Program-made: the position numbers and the translations under genes
Source: Bimastos eiseni
Lineage: Eukaryota; Annelida; Clitellata; Crassiclitellata; Lumbricidae
Assembly (NCBI GenBank): GCA_959347315.1
Contig: OY365807.1
Span: 35,621,627 to 35,685,626, forward strand
DNA length: 64,000 bases
Direction: 5' to 3'
The notes under the pieces: generated by a model
Databases searched by the model: none
What the model was told of the DNA's origin: nothing
What the model saw: the letters and a program-made list of their open reading frames with translations, nothing else
In this document: positions 47,544-60,468 of the stretch, piece after piece
Layout: every line of letters starts with the position of its first letter
Position numbering within the stretch: position 1 is the first letter of the stretch

Positions 47544-47587
47544 CTCAATGGATGACCATCAATGTTCATTGATGGTCATCCATTGAG
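47544..47587. repeat. perfect 21-bp-arm palindrome
   Basis: CTCAATGGATGACCATCAATG and its exact inverse are separated by TT only. A 44-bp near-perfect palindrome like this is prone to cruciform formation or deletion. A smaller one, TGTTATCTT-G-AAGATAACA, lies at about 47,453-47,471. Confidence 0.9.
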
Positions 47588-47894
47588 TAGTTCATTGCCC
47601 TAGTTTTGTTGGGATGCCCAATATTTGAAAAAAACATCTGATAATTTGTTGAAGAAGAAAGAAAAGCCTGCAATTAAGAAAACCATAGATATGAACTTTT
47701 AATTGCTTAATTTTCTTAGCTTCCACTCCTCTATATTGCTGCCTAATCTTTTGCTGACAGCTAGATTTCATTCGGCATAGCCAGTTTTAAGTGCAGCTGT
47801 GGAGTTCAGATGCATCGATATTCACATCAAGCTTTGAGTCAGAATTCTTGAAATATTTGAAATTTGATATAATCCTTCTTCCAACATCTTTTGC

Positions 47895-48022
47895 TCAGAA
47901 GTGCACATGCCTCGACGGGCAGAGCAATTGTTCAAGGTCCCTACACAGTGACTGACGCCTCGGAGGAGGGTCGAACCCGCTCACTCAGCACACACTGAGT
48001 GTTATGGGCCACCGTGCCGCAC
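47895..48022 (-). mobile_element. tRNA-derived SINE head
   Basis: On the minus strand GCGGCACGGTGGCCCATAAC is followed by a perfect pol III B box, GGGTTCGACCC, near 47,977-47,967. Then comes a short unrelated tail. It contains several CpG in a CpG-poor region, which suggests a younger copy. Confidence 0.6.
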
Positions 48023-48754
48023 AAAACAGCAAGAATGTATGTATACATGGGAGTCTTAAATATTAAATAAATTCCTTCATTATTCATTGTTTACCGCACA
48101 TGGAAATAATTGATTATTTCGGCCAGTCTGATTTCCTAGAGCATTCATTATTCATTGCTATTACTTGGGTCAGGTTCAGTCATTTCCTCATACCGGACAT
48201 TGCTGTAGACGTTATTATTATTATTATTTATATCTCAGCTATTTATGGGCAGTCATTGTGATCATTGTGGTTTAATTGCTCATGTGTTAAATATTTGATT
48301 AATTAATGAAGTTTTTTTTTGTATATTTGTAATAGTTATGAAAAGAGATATGTGAATGAGTGTCATTATTAACTGCCTGTCTGGGTAGTTTCTTGATGTG
48401 AATGCTGAATAATTGGTGATATTCTGACAGAAATATTCACAGTAATACAATTTATAAAAGTTGGTCTATCAGCTAAGCAAATCATTAGGGCATTGCTTTG
48501 TCAGTAAGTAAATAAGTTATTCTTATAGAAACAGAAAATTAATTTAATTGTAAAATTTAAGTGCCTTCTTTATTCTACAAAATGCTCAAAGATAAATGCT
48601 ATGTAGCTTGTAGCATTTGCTCTGACTGTTGGTTGTGTAAAGCATCCTTGCAGTGGATAATTGCTTCTGATTATGCTATAGAAATAATATTGTCCTAATA
48701 AAAGTTGCATTGTAGCATAACAATTAACAAATGTTGCTCTGTAGAATTTGGTTG
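48023..48754. other. intron-like sequence, no recognised gene
   Basis: AT-rich. (ATT)n run near 48,213-48,228. Nothing else. Confidence 0.5.
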
Positions 48755-49030
48755 CATATATATATCATTATATATGTATATCATTATAATTGTATATCAT
48801 TATATATGTATATCATTATATATGTATATCAATATATATATATATATATATATATATCATTATATATATATCATTGTATATGTATATCATTATATATGTA
48901 TATCATTATATATGTATATCATTATATGTATATCATTATATATATCATTATATATATATATCCTTATATATGTATATCATTATATATATATATCATTATA
49001 TATGTATATATATATCATTATACTTATATC
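48755..49030. repeat. TATATGTATATCAT minisatellite
   Basis: AT-rich tandem units of about 12-18 bp built on TATATGTATATCATTA. Open in all three + frames with Ile/Tyr-rich products, which is an artefact of the repeat. Confidence 0.95.
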
Positions 49031-49159
49031 TTGAAATTTATTAATCACAATCATTAACATGAAGACTGTAAAGGCAAGCATAGCAAACGTGTATATTCAA
49101 CTCGAACAATGTTGTTTATAGCTAATAATTAATTAAGCTGCGTTTTTTTCGTTTTTAGT

Positions 49160-49346
49160 ATTTAAGTGTCGACCTCTGACCATTACAACTTTTGCCTCTT
49201 AATATGTGGGTGGCCCCCCTACTGGACCTCGGTCCTTCTCGGGTCTTATCCTCCCTGTTGAACCTTACATGTCATATCAACTTATTATTAACCTTGTCAT
49301 AATGTAAATGCCGAGGTCAATAAAAACAATTTGTTTGTTTGTTTTG
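49160..49346 (+). mobile_element. LINE 3' end with (TTTG)n tail
   Basis: Non-coding sequence with GACCTCGGTCCTTCTCGGGT and CCGAGGTCAATAAAAACAAT, directly followed by TTTGTTTGTTTG. A polyadenylation-like AATAAA next to a short 3' microsatellite is typical of a non-LTR element end. No ORF remains. Confidence 0.5.
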
Positions 49347-50245
49347 TACTTCGACTGACGCTTATATAATGAGTGTAAGGACGAAAAACAAAAGGTATAC
49401 TGGTAATGCCAGTAAGGTGGGGCTGATAATATTCTTGAAAACCTTAAAAAATTCCTCTCAGACTAACTGAACTCACAGAAAGGGGTTGAGCGTTGAGCAT
49501 GTTTCTTCACAGCTTTCAGTCATTCTTGCAATGACATGAGATATTATGTTAAAATACTGGGATATGTTGCTATACTATATCTGATATATTTGGGTCTATC
49601 AGAATCTACTCATTCCACTGCTTTAAAGTGATGGACTTAAGTATGCACATTATTTTAAATTTGCATTATATCAAAACACCATGAACTGCAATTACTTTTC
49701 TTTCTTAGAAAATTTGAATACTTTCCAAACATCATAAAACCGCAATTACTTTTTTTAAAGGAAATTTTATTATTATCCCAACTTCATAAGCTGCACTTAT
49801 CTTTTTAAAATCTTGTGAAATTGGATGGATGAACTGAGTTCCATGAGCAATGGGCGCCTTTCTTAAAGTTTCATCACCAGGAAAAGCTTGAAAACTACCA
49901 GTGTTGTGGGTCATGCTACCCTCTGATGTCGGGCATATTGATGGTTAAATAAATTCAGGATTGCTTATTTGCTGTTAGTTGGATGGATGAGTTGCAAGTT
50001 AAGTCTGGTAATATAAGAAATGTTACAAAGAGGATGTGGCTTGATTAATAGAAAACTGGGAAAGAGATTCGTTTGTACTAAATTGACTAAAATGAATCAC
50101 ATTGAAGGACTGACAGACTAGACTGACACACCCATATAATTGCCCATCTATTCATGTAGACAGACTGACTTCCAGGCACACAAAGATACAGGAACACAGA
50201 CAACACAGATATACACAGGCAGACAGACTGATAGACAGACATGCA
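49347..50245. other. no recognisable gene
   Basis: Near-repeats of CCAAAC/CCAACTTCATAA phrases at 49,675-49,800 suggest an old local duplication. No gene. Confidence 0.45.
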
Positions 50246-50545
50246 GCATTCATCCATTCATTCATCCATTCATCCATTCACCCATCCATCTGTCCATCCA
50301 GCCAGCCAATCAGCCAACCATTTGTCCATTCATCCATTCATCCAGCCAATCACCCATTCATTCATCCATTCATCCATTCATTCATCTATCGAGCCAACCA
50401 TTCAATCACCCATTCATCCAGCCATCTAGGTATCCCTCCAACCGGCCAGCCAATCATTCATCCATGGCATTCATCCATCTACCCATTCATTTATCCATTC
50501 ATTCATCCAGCCAATCATCCATTCATCCAGACAGACGATCAGATA
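50246..50545. repeat. (CATC/CATT/CAGC)n tetranucleotide array
   Basis: About 300 bp of degenerate CATY units between two short AGAC-rich runs. The 163-codon + frame (Ile-His-Pro/Ser-rich) is an artefact. Confidence 0.9.
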
Positions 50546-50990
50546 GACATACAGACTGTACAAACTTCATGATAGTTTTGAATTATTATTTAGTTCAGAG
50601 TATTCTATCAGAATGCCCACTTTTCAGTTGACAGACAGATGGAGACTCCCAGACAGACATAGGCAGACATATCCCAGATAGGCAGGCACATGCATGCATG
50701 CATGCTGACGGACAATAATGGGAGAGAGAGGGGAGGGAGGGAAGGAACCACTTGAATAATGCGGATGTAATGGTTGTCGTCTGAATAAAAATCCAGTCCA
50801 TTTTAATGCATGTGTCGTGTGTCTGTCATACTTCGCACTCATCTGATGTCTTCTTGATGTTGACTTCTTTCCTAAGATGATCGACACCTATGCCACCTCA
50901 ATGTCCTCATCGGCTTAGATAAAGGTCTGTCATCAGTGACTATCTTCTGCCTTCGCATTCTCTAAAGTGTCAACAGTCGGCAGATCCACC

Positions 50991-50993
<3 letters not shown>

Positions 50994-51058
<65 letters not shown>
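50994..51058. repeat. (CTG)21 trinucleotide tract
   Basis: Uninterrupted CTG. The minus strand reads 21 glutamines in a 71-codon frame (50,970-51,185) with no recognisable flanking domain. A polyglutamine exon cannot be excluded but is not supported. Confidence 0.95.
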
Positions 51059-51059
<1 letters not shown>

Positions 51060-54000
51060 CTTATTTGATTCTTTCCACACAGTGCTGGCCTGAAAATGCT
51101 TGAAAATGACTATCATGGTCTGAAAGAGAAAAATGGAAGTGATCCGTGTTTGGAGAGGTGGTGCTTTCAAATTTCCAGACCTCACTGCACCTCCGTTGGA
51201 AGTTGAGCAGTATCTTCCCAGGAGAAGCCAGGCCAGCCTTAGGTCGATAACGTTTGAAGAGGAGGGTTCCTGTGATTTCTGGATAAAGGATTTTACACTG
51301 ATGGGTCAGAGGATTTGTAAAAAAGGGTGTGGACATGACCCCAATTAATTTAACTGGGGAGATTTATTCAGCTCTGGGCCATTGACAGACAAACCCCTAG
51401 GGCTGCCGAAGGGGAATGCAGTTGGTGGGGTTAATGGTGGCCCATGTAGCTAAGGAGGAGGGAGGAGGAGGTATAGGCCACCTGCCGGGCACAGTTATTC
51501 AGATGCCAGGTCATCATCGGGGTCGGTCGTGGGGCGGTGCTGGCTAGGCTGTTTCAGCTGATTTTACACCCCATTTTGTTGCTTGCCTAAGCTATTTCGG
51601 ACGCCTTAGCAAGCGAGATGGGCCGCGCTTTATTTCATCACCTCCAGGTGACCCAGCGCCAATTAATTGCCAGAAGGTGGCGGAGGAAGAGGAAGAAGAG
51701 AGATAGGGAGGGGTAGGAAGAGAGCCGAGGTGAAAAGCAGGGCAGCTGTTTTCAGGCCTTCGTTCAGTTATTTCATCCTTCCGGTCTCTAGCAGGAGGAG
51801 GAGGAGGAAGAAGCAGAGGAAAAAGGCTGATTAATTGTCTGTCAATAAATATTAGCATAACAATATGAGAGCAAGCTGCCACTCATTTGGCTGTTTTATC
51901 ACTGAGATGCAGGGAACCAGCATAGAATAAGCCTAGTGGTTCTTTGTAACTGCGAATGGTTTTTGGCAGCTGTTTGAACTGAGTGAATTAGTACAGGAAA
52001 TCCGGAACTGAATCAACTATCAATCGGAGGGAGGAGGAAACCGAGAGAGGGGAGTAGGCAGAGCGTAAAAAGGGAGATATATTCTTCCAAGTGAATGTGT
52101 CTTAGCAGTTATAAGGCCTGAGACTGATTGATGCTGGTTGTCAGTATGTTGGTGATATCGGACCAGTGGTTGAGTTGTTCACGTGACAAGGATAAAATCA
52201 CGTGACAGCGATAATAGAATGTTGCCAATTGTGGCGTAGAACCTCCACACCACAGGATGATGCCAGATATGAGACCACAAATAAACCATTTGCCCATTTG
52301 CCCATTCAGTCAACAGTCCCGGTATCATATCGCTGCTAGATAGTTTTTGACCTGATGCTTCATGACCTTGTACCATGATTACCATCTGCTGGTTTTGAGT
52401 AAAGTGAGGCGGAGTTAGCGTGCGTCTGCCTGTGTCTTCCTTTCCCCTTTACTAAGGGCAAATAGTCTATGCTGACCTCATTGGTCAGGATTTTGTAACA
52501 GAAATGCAACATTTACCCTATGTACATAAAGCTAATTTTTTATGTGACCAGTTATCACCGGTGGACCTGTTGAACACTTTAGCACAGTACAATCTTTCTG
52601 AGCTATTTCCAAATGTTTGTGTCAGCCTGCGCATACTGTGGGTAACATTAACCGCTATAATTCGGCAAACTCAAGCTGATTGTTATTTTGTTAAGTATTG
52701 TTGTTATTATGGTTAAATCACAACCAAACTTTTTCAGTGAAAGAATGCTTTAAGAATGAGAAGCTTGTTGTTGCTGTATTAGCAGTAGCAGAAATGAAAC
52801 CTGTAGTACTTAGTTGTTTCTAATTTAGACACAATTTCTAATTTAGTTCTTAGCACAACTGAAACTCTGCTAGACAAATTGTTTTGTAATAAGGCATAGA
52901 TATTGTGGCATTAACAGTCAGAGGCCTTTTATAATATCGCATTTGACATCAGAAAAGCATCAGAAAAGCTGTCTATGTAGCATTTCCCAGAGCTTTCCCA
53001 AAGAACCACCCAAAATATGGGATTGCTTTACAACCCAATAACACTTAGGTATAAGCTTCTAAAAGAGGAGCTATGTTCCAGCATCTCCATTATGTCTGGC
53101 ACTAAGTATGAGCCACTCCAATATTTGGTCAGTTAATTCTTTAGAGGAGGTGTTGAAGATATTAAACAGACATCCAGCCAACCATTTTAGCTGTAGAACT
53201 AAGAAAGGAGGTAGCAGTAAGGACAAGAAGCTGGAATAGGCCTGACTTAATTGAGGTTACTTTACACAAACTCCATTAGGTCTACTCTCTTCTACCTGAT
53301 CATGTCATGGTGATGGGTCTGCAGGAGAACAGTATGGAATTTAGGGCAAGATGGTCCAATTCGCTGTATACATATTGCAAATTAACCTAAAAGAAAATTT
53401 CTGATGGGTCGCAATAATGGAGCAAGGAACAAGAGCTTGAATTATTTGGTACTTCTTGGTAGAGTTTGGCATTGTATTTAAAAGTAGGTACTCAGACTAT
53501 AACTGCAAATGCGTGGCCTAGATTTTGCATTGCCACGAGCTTGTGAACTGAGTTAATACTGAACAGTCCACAAAAATCAATTTTTGGCCACCTCCCCAAA
53601 ATAAGTCCTGTTGACTGCAATTAAAAACAGGTGTTTAAAAGAGATTAGCATCATTTATTTGTGGGAATTGTTTTTACCCTATAGAATATCTGCTTACATT
53701 TTTCTTTACCACGAATACCAAATATCACTAACGGTTCTGCTGAAACACTGTTGTTGCCTGTCTCAGCTTTTGTCAACCATGTACCACTGTTATGTAACTG
53801 TTGCATTAACACTGGTAGTAGTATACCACCCGCTCCTATATGAGACCCAGTGTTCAGCTTAGAGCCTTAGACCAGAGTTTATATATGGACCAGCATTCAT
53901 TAACACAGATCTGTGGTTGTTGACCATACTGGCAGCTACTGAAGGCCAACATTTTAATTGGATCCATGCACTTAATTGAAGTTTCAGGGTCATCGGTTCT

Positions 54001-54159
54001 ACTGCACATTGCATTTTGAAAGAGTAATAAATGAATAAATTAAAGCAAAAGGCAATTATTTTTTTATTGAAGAAGTAATTCGGTTAAGCAGGCAGTTATT
54101 GGGTAAAGTATTGTCACGATAAAAGTAGTTTGTTTGAGTAAGAAATAATGTAATAATGC
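51059..54159. other. intron-like sequence, no recognised gene
   Basis: Purine-rich GGA patches occur at about 51,450-51,475, 51,680-51,710 and 51,790-51,825, and the 51.4-51.8 kb stretch is GC-richer than its surroundings. No frame with a recognisable domain. Confidence 0.5.
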
Positions 54160-54335
54160 TCAAGGCTGTGTAGAGGTCGTAATGGACAACACACCAGGGT
54201 GCAGACCAGAGGAAGGTATTTGACTCCCACTACCCTCTAAGGTTGGCTAGTCCTTCTTTTGTATGTGGTGGCCTTAGCTAAATTAGATGAATAACGTAAT
54301 GGGTGTCTTGCCTTTCATGGCCGCCTACAGTTAAA
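54160..54335 (+). mobile_element. tRNA-derived SINE (old copy)
   Basis: TGTGTAGAGGTCG resembles an A box and GGTATTTGACTCC a B box. GGTTGGC...CCTTAGCTAA follows, as in the SINEs at 12.8 and 63.65 kb. Confidence 0.45.
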
Positions 54336-54420
54336 TTCTACTCCTGTGATAATTGTCATCATTCGTTCATACTATGTATGTAATCATACTGCTGCTTGTC
54401 AGTTTTAAATTGATAATGCC

Positions 54421-54466
54421 AATTATTATTATTTTATTAATATTTTTTTTATATTATTATTATTAC

Positions 54467-54500
<34 letters not shown>

Positions 54501-54508
54501 ATTATTAC
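54421..54508. repeat. (ATT)n microsatellite
   Basis: ATT units with a few interruptions. Confidence 0.95.
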
Positions 54509-55350
54509 ACTGCAATTAGTGAACTGTTGAAGAGTTGAACCTCTGTTTTGGTTTATTGGTCAAGCACTAAACTATCCACTGTACTGTGCTTCCCAGGTTG
54601 GGATGTTCTCTATTCTCTCTCTACCTATTTGGACATTTCGGTCAACTGGCCTGTGATCCTGGTGTGCGACAGGGCTATAGAGTTCCCTCATAAACTACAC
54701 CCTGGTGTTCCCTTACCCTTTCCCGACCAGTCTTGACCTGCCCGCTCTCCCCTTCCTGATGGTCCATTAGTAATTACTACCATGCCCCTTGGTCTTTTTC
54801 CTCATGATTAAGGCATTCTCAGGCTTGGAAAATTATACACCTCCATAAATTTACCTCCGTTCTGCCAGTGCCTTGAGCCAGAGGGGGATCTGAAGGTCCC
54901 GTCTGGCTACCTGGGCTTTCCACTTCCCCTTTATTACAACTCCCTCCTCAGCCACTGTTCAAGTGATTTCAGTCTAGATACAATTATCAGAAACATTTAT
55001 ATGATAATTACCGTAGAATTGGGGAAATGAATGAACCTAGAGCAGAGTAAACCGTGTTTTATGACTTGGTCTGACTAATGAATTAGCATCATTCCTGATC
55101 CCTCAGCAGATCAACCGGGGATGTTTAGTGTCCTGCTTCACGAGGTTTTTATGCTTTGACAGGGCCAGGCCTAACCATAGACCAATCAAACTACAAGATT
55201 TAAGATAACTATTAGGTTGCGTCAGTATTATATGGCTTAATTAGGACAATAAACTAATATATGAAGTCAATTTTGGTCATCCTGTACACAACCATCTTTT
55301 CGGGTAAGCAACTGCTTGCAATCTCCTGGACTTGCTTTGAACACCAGAAT

Positions 55351-55467
55351 ACCTATTCAGTATCCTCTTCCATATACCTTTTCATTGAATACCTATTCAG
55401 TATGCCTCTTCCATATACCTTTTCATTGTATACCTCTTCAGTGTACCTCTTCAACATACCTCTTCAC
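55351..55467. repeat. ~45-bp tandem repeat, 2-3 copies
   Basis: ACCTATTCAGTATGCCTCTT plus CCATATACCTTTTCATTGAA is repeated, then decays to TACCTCTTCA units. Confidence 0.8.
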
Positions 55468-55579
55468 CATCTTGAATGCTGGTCTGTCTGGTCCTGTTCT
55501 CACTGTCTTCTCATTTGCTGACCTGCATCCTTGTACTTGATCAATTCATATCAATGAACTCACTTTTGAGCCAATTGAC

Positions 55580-55880
55580 TTAAACACAGGGTGTTCTAAA
55601 GAGCCTGTGCTGGTTACTGGTTCTTCTGCTGTTTACGCCATTGAATTCCTTCTGTTAAGCACAAGTCAACAATTACACTATGTACCACACCACTTGTCAA
55701 TTACTGATGGCCTTCTGGGCTACAGTTTATATGCTGACGATATCCAGCAATTTCTTTCCTTTGACAGTTGCACATCTACTTCTGCACGCCAACTGCTTCT
55801 GTTTCCAGCAATTGTCAGCCATGTATGCTGCTAATAAATTTCACCTGAAACACGAAAGACTAAATTCAGTCTCTTAGGTA
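55580..55880 (+). pseudogene. third LINE reverse transcriptase relic
   Basis: One + frame reads GCSKEPVLVTGSSAVYAIEF, aligning with the [16 protein letters not shown] block of reverse transcriptase. About 35 residues later comes YSLYADDIQQFLSFD, containing the catalytic YADD. In a shifted frame, SAMYAANKFHLK corresponds to the WMAANKLKLN motif. The fragment is short and frameshifted. Family not assignable beyond non-LTR type. Confidence 0.65.
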
Positions 55881-56215
55881 CAAGTCAGCAATTCTGCCTA
55901 TATGATTGGCTTATGTTTGTCCAATTTCGTCTTTTACTTGTTCATCCTACTTAATATGCAAGTGTTTGGACATTAGGCATATTTACTATGCCAGGCATGT
56001 CATTTTGTGACCGTATTTGAGTAAAATTTCACTTGACTTTGAAATTTTATTACATGCATCCCTCAAATTGTCCTTGTTTCACTACCAAATGACCTATTAT
56101 TATGATACTTAGTGACCTATTACTATGTAAGCTTTGTTAATTATGTCATTGATATCATTAAGAGAGATTTGCACTAATTAAAAAATGTTAAAAATTTTTC
56201 TCATTACGAAACACC

Positions 56216-56262
56216 AATATATATATATATATATCAACATATATATTTATATATATATATCA
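56216..56262. repeat. (TA)n microsatellite
   Basis: Two TA runs separated by CAACA. Confidence 0.9.
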
Positions 56263-56689
56263 ATGGAGTACACCTATGCTACTTTCAGTACATTGGCTGC
56301 ATATTTTGCCCAGAGTCCAATAATCGAAACTCTTAGCTGATTGCTTACCACATAATTATGAACTGTCTACAATCAATGGACACTAGAGACTCTTGTGTCT
56401 TTGCAGCAGGACAGTATTGGTCTGTGGAGCATCAATCTCCGTTTCTGTGGCTGATCTGAACGGTCTGATAATTCACTATTTCTCAGATATTTGAATGCTG
56501 TTGATTTTTTGTGACACCTTCATCTCTTTCAACTTCTTTACCTCCCATAGAACTAGCATCTGATTTCTCCAACATATTATTAGATTCTATATTTGACCAG
56601 TCCTCTCCACTAGACTGTTTACTGTGTTATCATACTCTAAGCAACCGTTGAGGGGGGGGGGGTGCCTTGTGTGTGATAAAAATTGCCCT

Positions 56690-56855
56690 ATATAAGTCAT
56701 AATCTTAAGTTATTTAATGACTGTATAGAAGTCATAATCTGATCCTATTTAATGATTGTATAATAATCATGATCTAAGATAATTTAATGACTCTAACGAA
56801 GTCATAATCAAATCAAATTTAATGGCTGCATAGAAGTCATAATCTGATGTGCTTT
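56690..56855. repeat. ~42-bp tandem repeat, 4 copies
   Basis: AAGTCATAATC and TTTAATGACTGTATAG recur four times with substitutions. A G10 run precedes it at about 56,653-56,662. Confidence 0.85.
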
Positions 56856-56869
56856 AATTATGTCAGTAG

Positions 56870-57414
56870 GGCTATTATCGGATGACAATCAATCTTATCT
56901 GTTCTGAGCCATTTCCTTAACCTCTTTGCAGCATGATTGCCCTCTATGCCCTCACCATCCTGTCAGACAGCAGATCTCTTGGCCTAACTGTGGCTCTTTT
57001 CAAATTCTCACTTCAGACATGAAATATGTGACTGAACCAAACTTATGTAGAACAAAGTTTTATCAGTTTTGGCTTCAGTTATGGTTCTTGACATTTAGAA
57101 GTGAGAAATGGATGATGTGTGGTTTTTATTTTCCTATTGTTGACGGAAAAGAGTCATCAATTGAACCTTCTTATCTGTTTGATTATTTTTCTCTTTATCT
57201 GTTTATCTATTCATCTCTATTTGTCTCATTTTTGGTGGAATCTCGCATTATGTTAAAATTTCTAAATGCATTGGAACAGATGCATACAACTCTTTCCTCT
57301 TGGCAGAACCTTTTAAGTTCTGCAATCCACTCTTTTTGTATTTAGTATGGCATACTGCATGTGCAGTATTTCTAACATGTTCACTATTGTTTACTTTTTA
57401 AATCGATCAGTCCT
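56870..57414. other. no recognisable gene
   Basis: An open + frame of 139 codons (56,926-57,345) is the longest in the region not explained by a repeat. I see no domain, and its composition (Phe/Ser/Leu-rich) fits AT-rich random sequence. Confidence 0.35.
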
Positions 57415-57415
57415 T

Positions 57416-57513
57416 GTCCTCGTCCTTCTCTCATCTTTCTCATCCTCGTCCTTCTCCTCGTCCTTCTCGTCCTCCTCCTTTTCCTCCTCGTCCTCGTCTT
57501 CCTCCTCACTCTG
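57416..57513. repeat. pyrimidine-rich (CTCGTC/CTTCTC)n tract
   Basis: Imperfect hexamer and trinucleotide array. Serine-rich frame is an artefact. Confidence 0.9.
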
Positions 57514-60180
57514 GCTACCAGACTCGGATATCCGTGGGTTTTTTCTCTTTGGTCAACACCTCTGATACACCACAGTGCTTGTGAATAAGCTTATCGTCCT
57601 TAGATTGATAATGGCACCATAGAAGTTGGGAATTTACAATGACGATTTCTTTATTCATTTTTAGAAAACAGTTATTGCACTTTGTGTAGAGCAGCCACAA
57701 GAATTCTACAGTAATAGTAAGGTCCCTCTGCCTGGAATCTTCCTCTTGCGAATGTGTTGTTGGTTTCTTAACGAAGCCGTTCCGTATCGAAGATGATTTG
57801 GTGTTGCCCTCCTCCTTTCTTCAGGCTTGGGACTGGCATTGTCAAAGTCCAAACTGTGACGGAGTTTCTTCCTCTTGTCAAACACTCAGCAATCTTGTTT
57901 GTGTTATGTGAAACAGTCTCTCTAGATTCTGCTCTATTTCTGAACCAGGCAGTGGATGGGAAGGGTGGCCAGAGAACATGGGCATCTGTCACCGTCACTG
58001 CCCGAAGCAAATGGACAAATGGACATCGGCTGCTCCACTCCTACCATTGACTTAATGGTCCCAACGTCAGTTGGAATGTGTTATCAAGAGTATAAAAATA
58101 CGAGGTCGTGCTCTGCAGCCACTCTTGTGCTTCTGGTGATAGGTTGAGACCATCATTTAAGACTTGTGAGAGTAAGACAAAGAATTTAGCCAAATAAAAA
58201 TGACTTAAGACCAAAGTTCATCAGATATCGAAATTGGGTAATGACATTGTTGTGGCTTTATTTCCCCATCTGTAGATCTAATTACCTGAGTTCCTCACCC
58301 TGCAGTTTGGGCCACCAGTGTGAATTAATGTAGATATAGACAGCTCTGTGCATTACTGGATATTAATAGCATGTGATTGTGCTACGGGATTCGTGCACTG
58401 GATCCTGTGAGTAACTGGGTGACCAATGGAGAGCTACTGACTGGGCACACTTGAATGACCCCCATGAAAGTGATGAAACTGATACTGATGAATGAAACAT
58501 CAGCTCTGTTTTGTCTCAACACGTTGAAACATATCAGCTCAGCCATTGAATTTGTCAGTAGAGTATCAGTCAGTGTTGGAATTCACTTGTCTCATTAATA
58601 TACACTGTATACTTTACAGTGAATGGGATGAGCAAATGTTGCTCAGTTGTCTTGCATTTTTTTAATGAGGAAATCTTCATTCAAACACTACAGACCAAGA
58701 ATGACTCAAGAGTCGAGACCCAGAAAATTCTCAAGCCACAGAAGTACTATCCATCTTTATATGAAAGAATGCTCCGTCCAGCAATCAATTATCAGGACCC
58801 TTTGGTGTAGTTGGGGGTGGGGGAGGTTTGCAGGTAGAGTGAGGTGAAGCATCACTAAGTCTCATTAGTAATTGGATGGATGACTGTCCAGGGAATAACA
58901 GGTCACCTGGTGCTTGCTATCTTTGAGGTTCAGTAAATGAGTGCTGATGCCAGTTGGGATATTGGGGAGGTGTCCTCCTGTCAAGCTGCTACCCTATTGC
59001 TTTGGTCCTATTGATGCCTTACCCATTGATTCCTTAAACTTGAGGAGTGTCCATAACAACCAGGGTGCTATATAAATGTCCAATTGCAATCGCATTGGCA
59101 GTGATGTGTAAGCAAATATGTTAAATGTGCATTGATGGTAAACTGACCTCTTCATTCATGTTATACTACATGGTTCCAATACATAAAATGCTCCTTTCTA
59201 AGGACTCCTTGCTTGGATATCTTCTATTTACTCTTTCCTGTGCTTTTGGTGCTCTTCATCCTATCACAGCACACTCCTTACATTTACCATGCCTTACCTT
59301 TTTACTCACCTACATACAAACAGCACATCCACACTTCCTTTTTCTTTGCTGGTCTAGATTTTATTTGACTGTGTGCTAGTTAGAACTGCTGCTTTCCTTG
59401 GTACAACTGCTGGTTTAAAGATGGAAGCTGCCAGATTATTTGGTACATTGCTGCTGCTTATGATGCATTTGTTTCCTGTGACATGACACACTTCCTCCTT
59501 CTGTCACATAGGCTGATATTTAGATTAGACTTGGAGATAAGCTACTGATTACTTGGGTTGAACCCTGTAGTTCCACAGATTCTGGGTTTCCCTCACCTCC
59601 AGTTAAATGAATGTAGGTCCCTTGAAATTGTTGCTGATGCAGATTAAGAGTTCTTAGCAAAAAGTGACCTAAGAATAATTGGAGTTGAGCAATCTGAGGG
59701 TGGCGAGAATAATTAATGTGCTGATGAAATTTCATTTCACCAGAGGAGATAGCAGCTCCAAAGAGTCAGAGAGAAACTCCTCTGATAGGTGACACTGGGG
59801 ACAAACTGACAGACTGGAAATGAATTTCCAGCTGTCAGCATGAATTCTATCAAAGATAAAATGCAAGGATGCTGGCCATAACTTATGTGCACCTTTTTTT
59901 CCATGGGAAAAAAATGCTGATAATTATACCATCTTTCCTTTTAATGATATATTCAATTATGCAAATAAGTAGGGTAGACATAACAGATAGATATTTCAAA
60001 GCTATATGACCAGACAGTAGTCTGGATTATTATTGCAGTTGTCAATTTGTACATTTTAACTATTTCACGATGATAAATGAGATTGCAAGAAGATTAATAA
60101 ACCGTTTTTTCCTTCTAATCTTTGGCTGAGAGAAGAAACCAAATGAGTTGTAGGGGTTCTTTTGTGTTCACCTGCACCCC
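57514..60180. other. intron-like sequence, no recognised gene
   Basis: Both strands are open at 57,768-58,050 without a recognisable domain. Remaining frames are short. Confidence 0.45.
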
Positions 60181-60224
60181 CCCCCCCTGGCCAACTCAGC
60201 TGAGACGAGTATACCAACCGTACT

Positions 60225-60315
60225 CTGTCAGTGGGAAGATAAGATGGCGAGGGTGACTGGCCACCTGCCTTTGTATGCTGAGGCCAAGAAAATGAAGGTG
60301 CTTACACTTCACACC
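60225..60315 (+). mobile_element. SINE body fragment inside an open frame
   Basis: GAAGATAAGATGGCGAGGGT, TGGCCACCTGCC, GCCAAGAAAATGAAG and ACACTTCACACCCAT match in order the body of the SINE at 31,985-32,262 (minus) and partly that at 63,770. An open frame (60,232-60,468, 79 codons) starts in this fragment and ends exactly at AAAAG|GTATGA, a strong splice donor. TCTGTCAG just upstream could be an acceptor. The repeat match makes a conserved exon unlikely. Confidence 0.55.
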
Positions 60316-60468
60316 CATCCCCGTCTCAGGGCTAACTTAAGGGACTTTAAAGACTTTGAGAGAGCCCTAGTAATGCTACAGGCATTTGACCCACGGGTGA
60401 ACCTCACTGTGTTATTGAAAGGCACTGGGGCCTCATGTGAGTTTATTATGAGCTCAGTGAATGAAAAG

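Noticed and set aside
48705..49057. Hydrophobic Ile/Tyr-rich ORFs in three frames
   Set aside because: Product of an AT-rich minisatellite.
50140..50631. 163-codon Ile-His-Pro-rich ORF
   Set aside because: Translation of a CATC/CATT array.
60232..60468. Conserved host exon
   Set aside because: Initially persuasive because of phase-0 splice-like ends, but its first third matches the body of SINEs at 32.2 and 63.77 kb. I keep it only as a possible exonised repeat.
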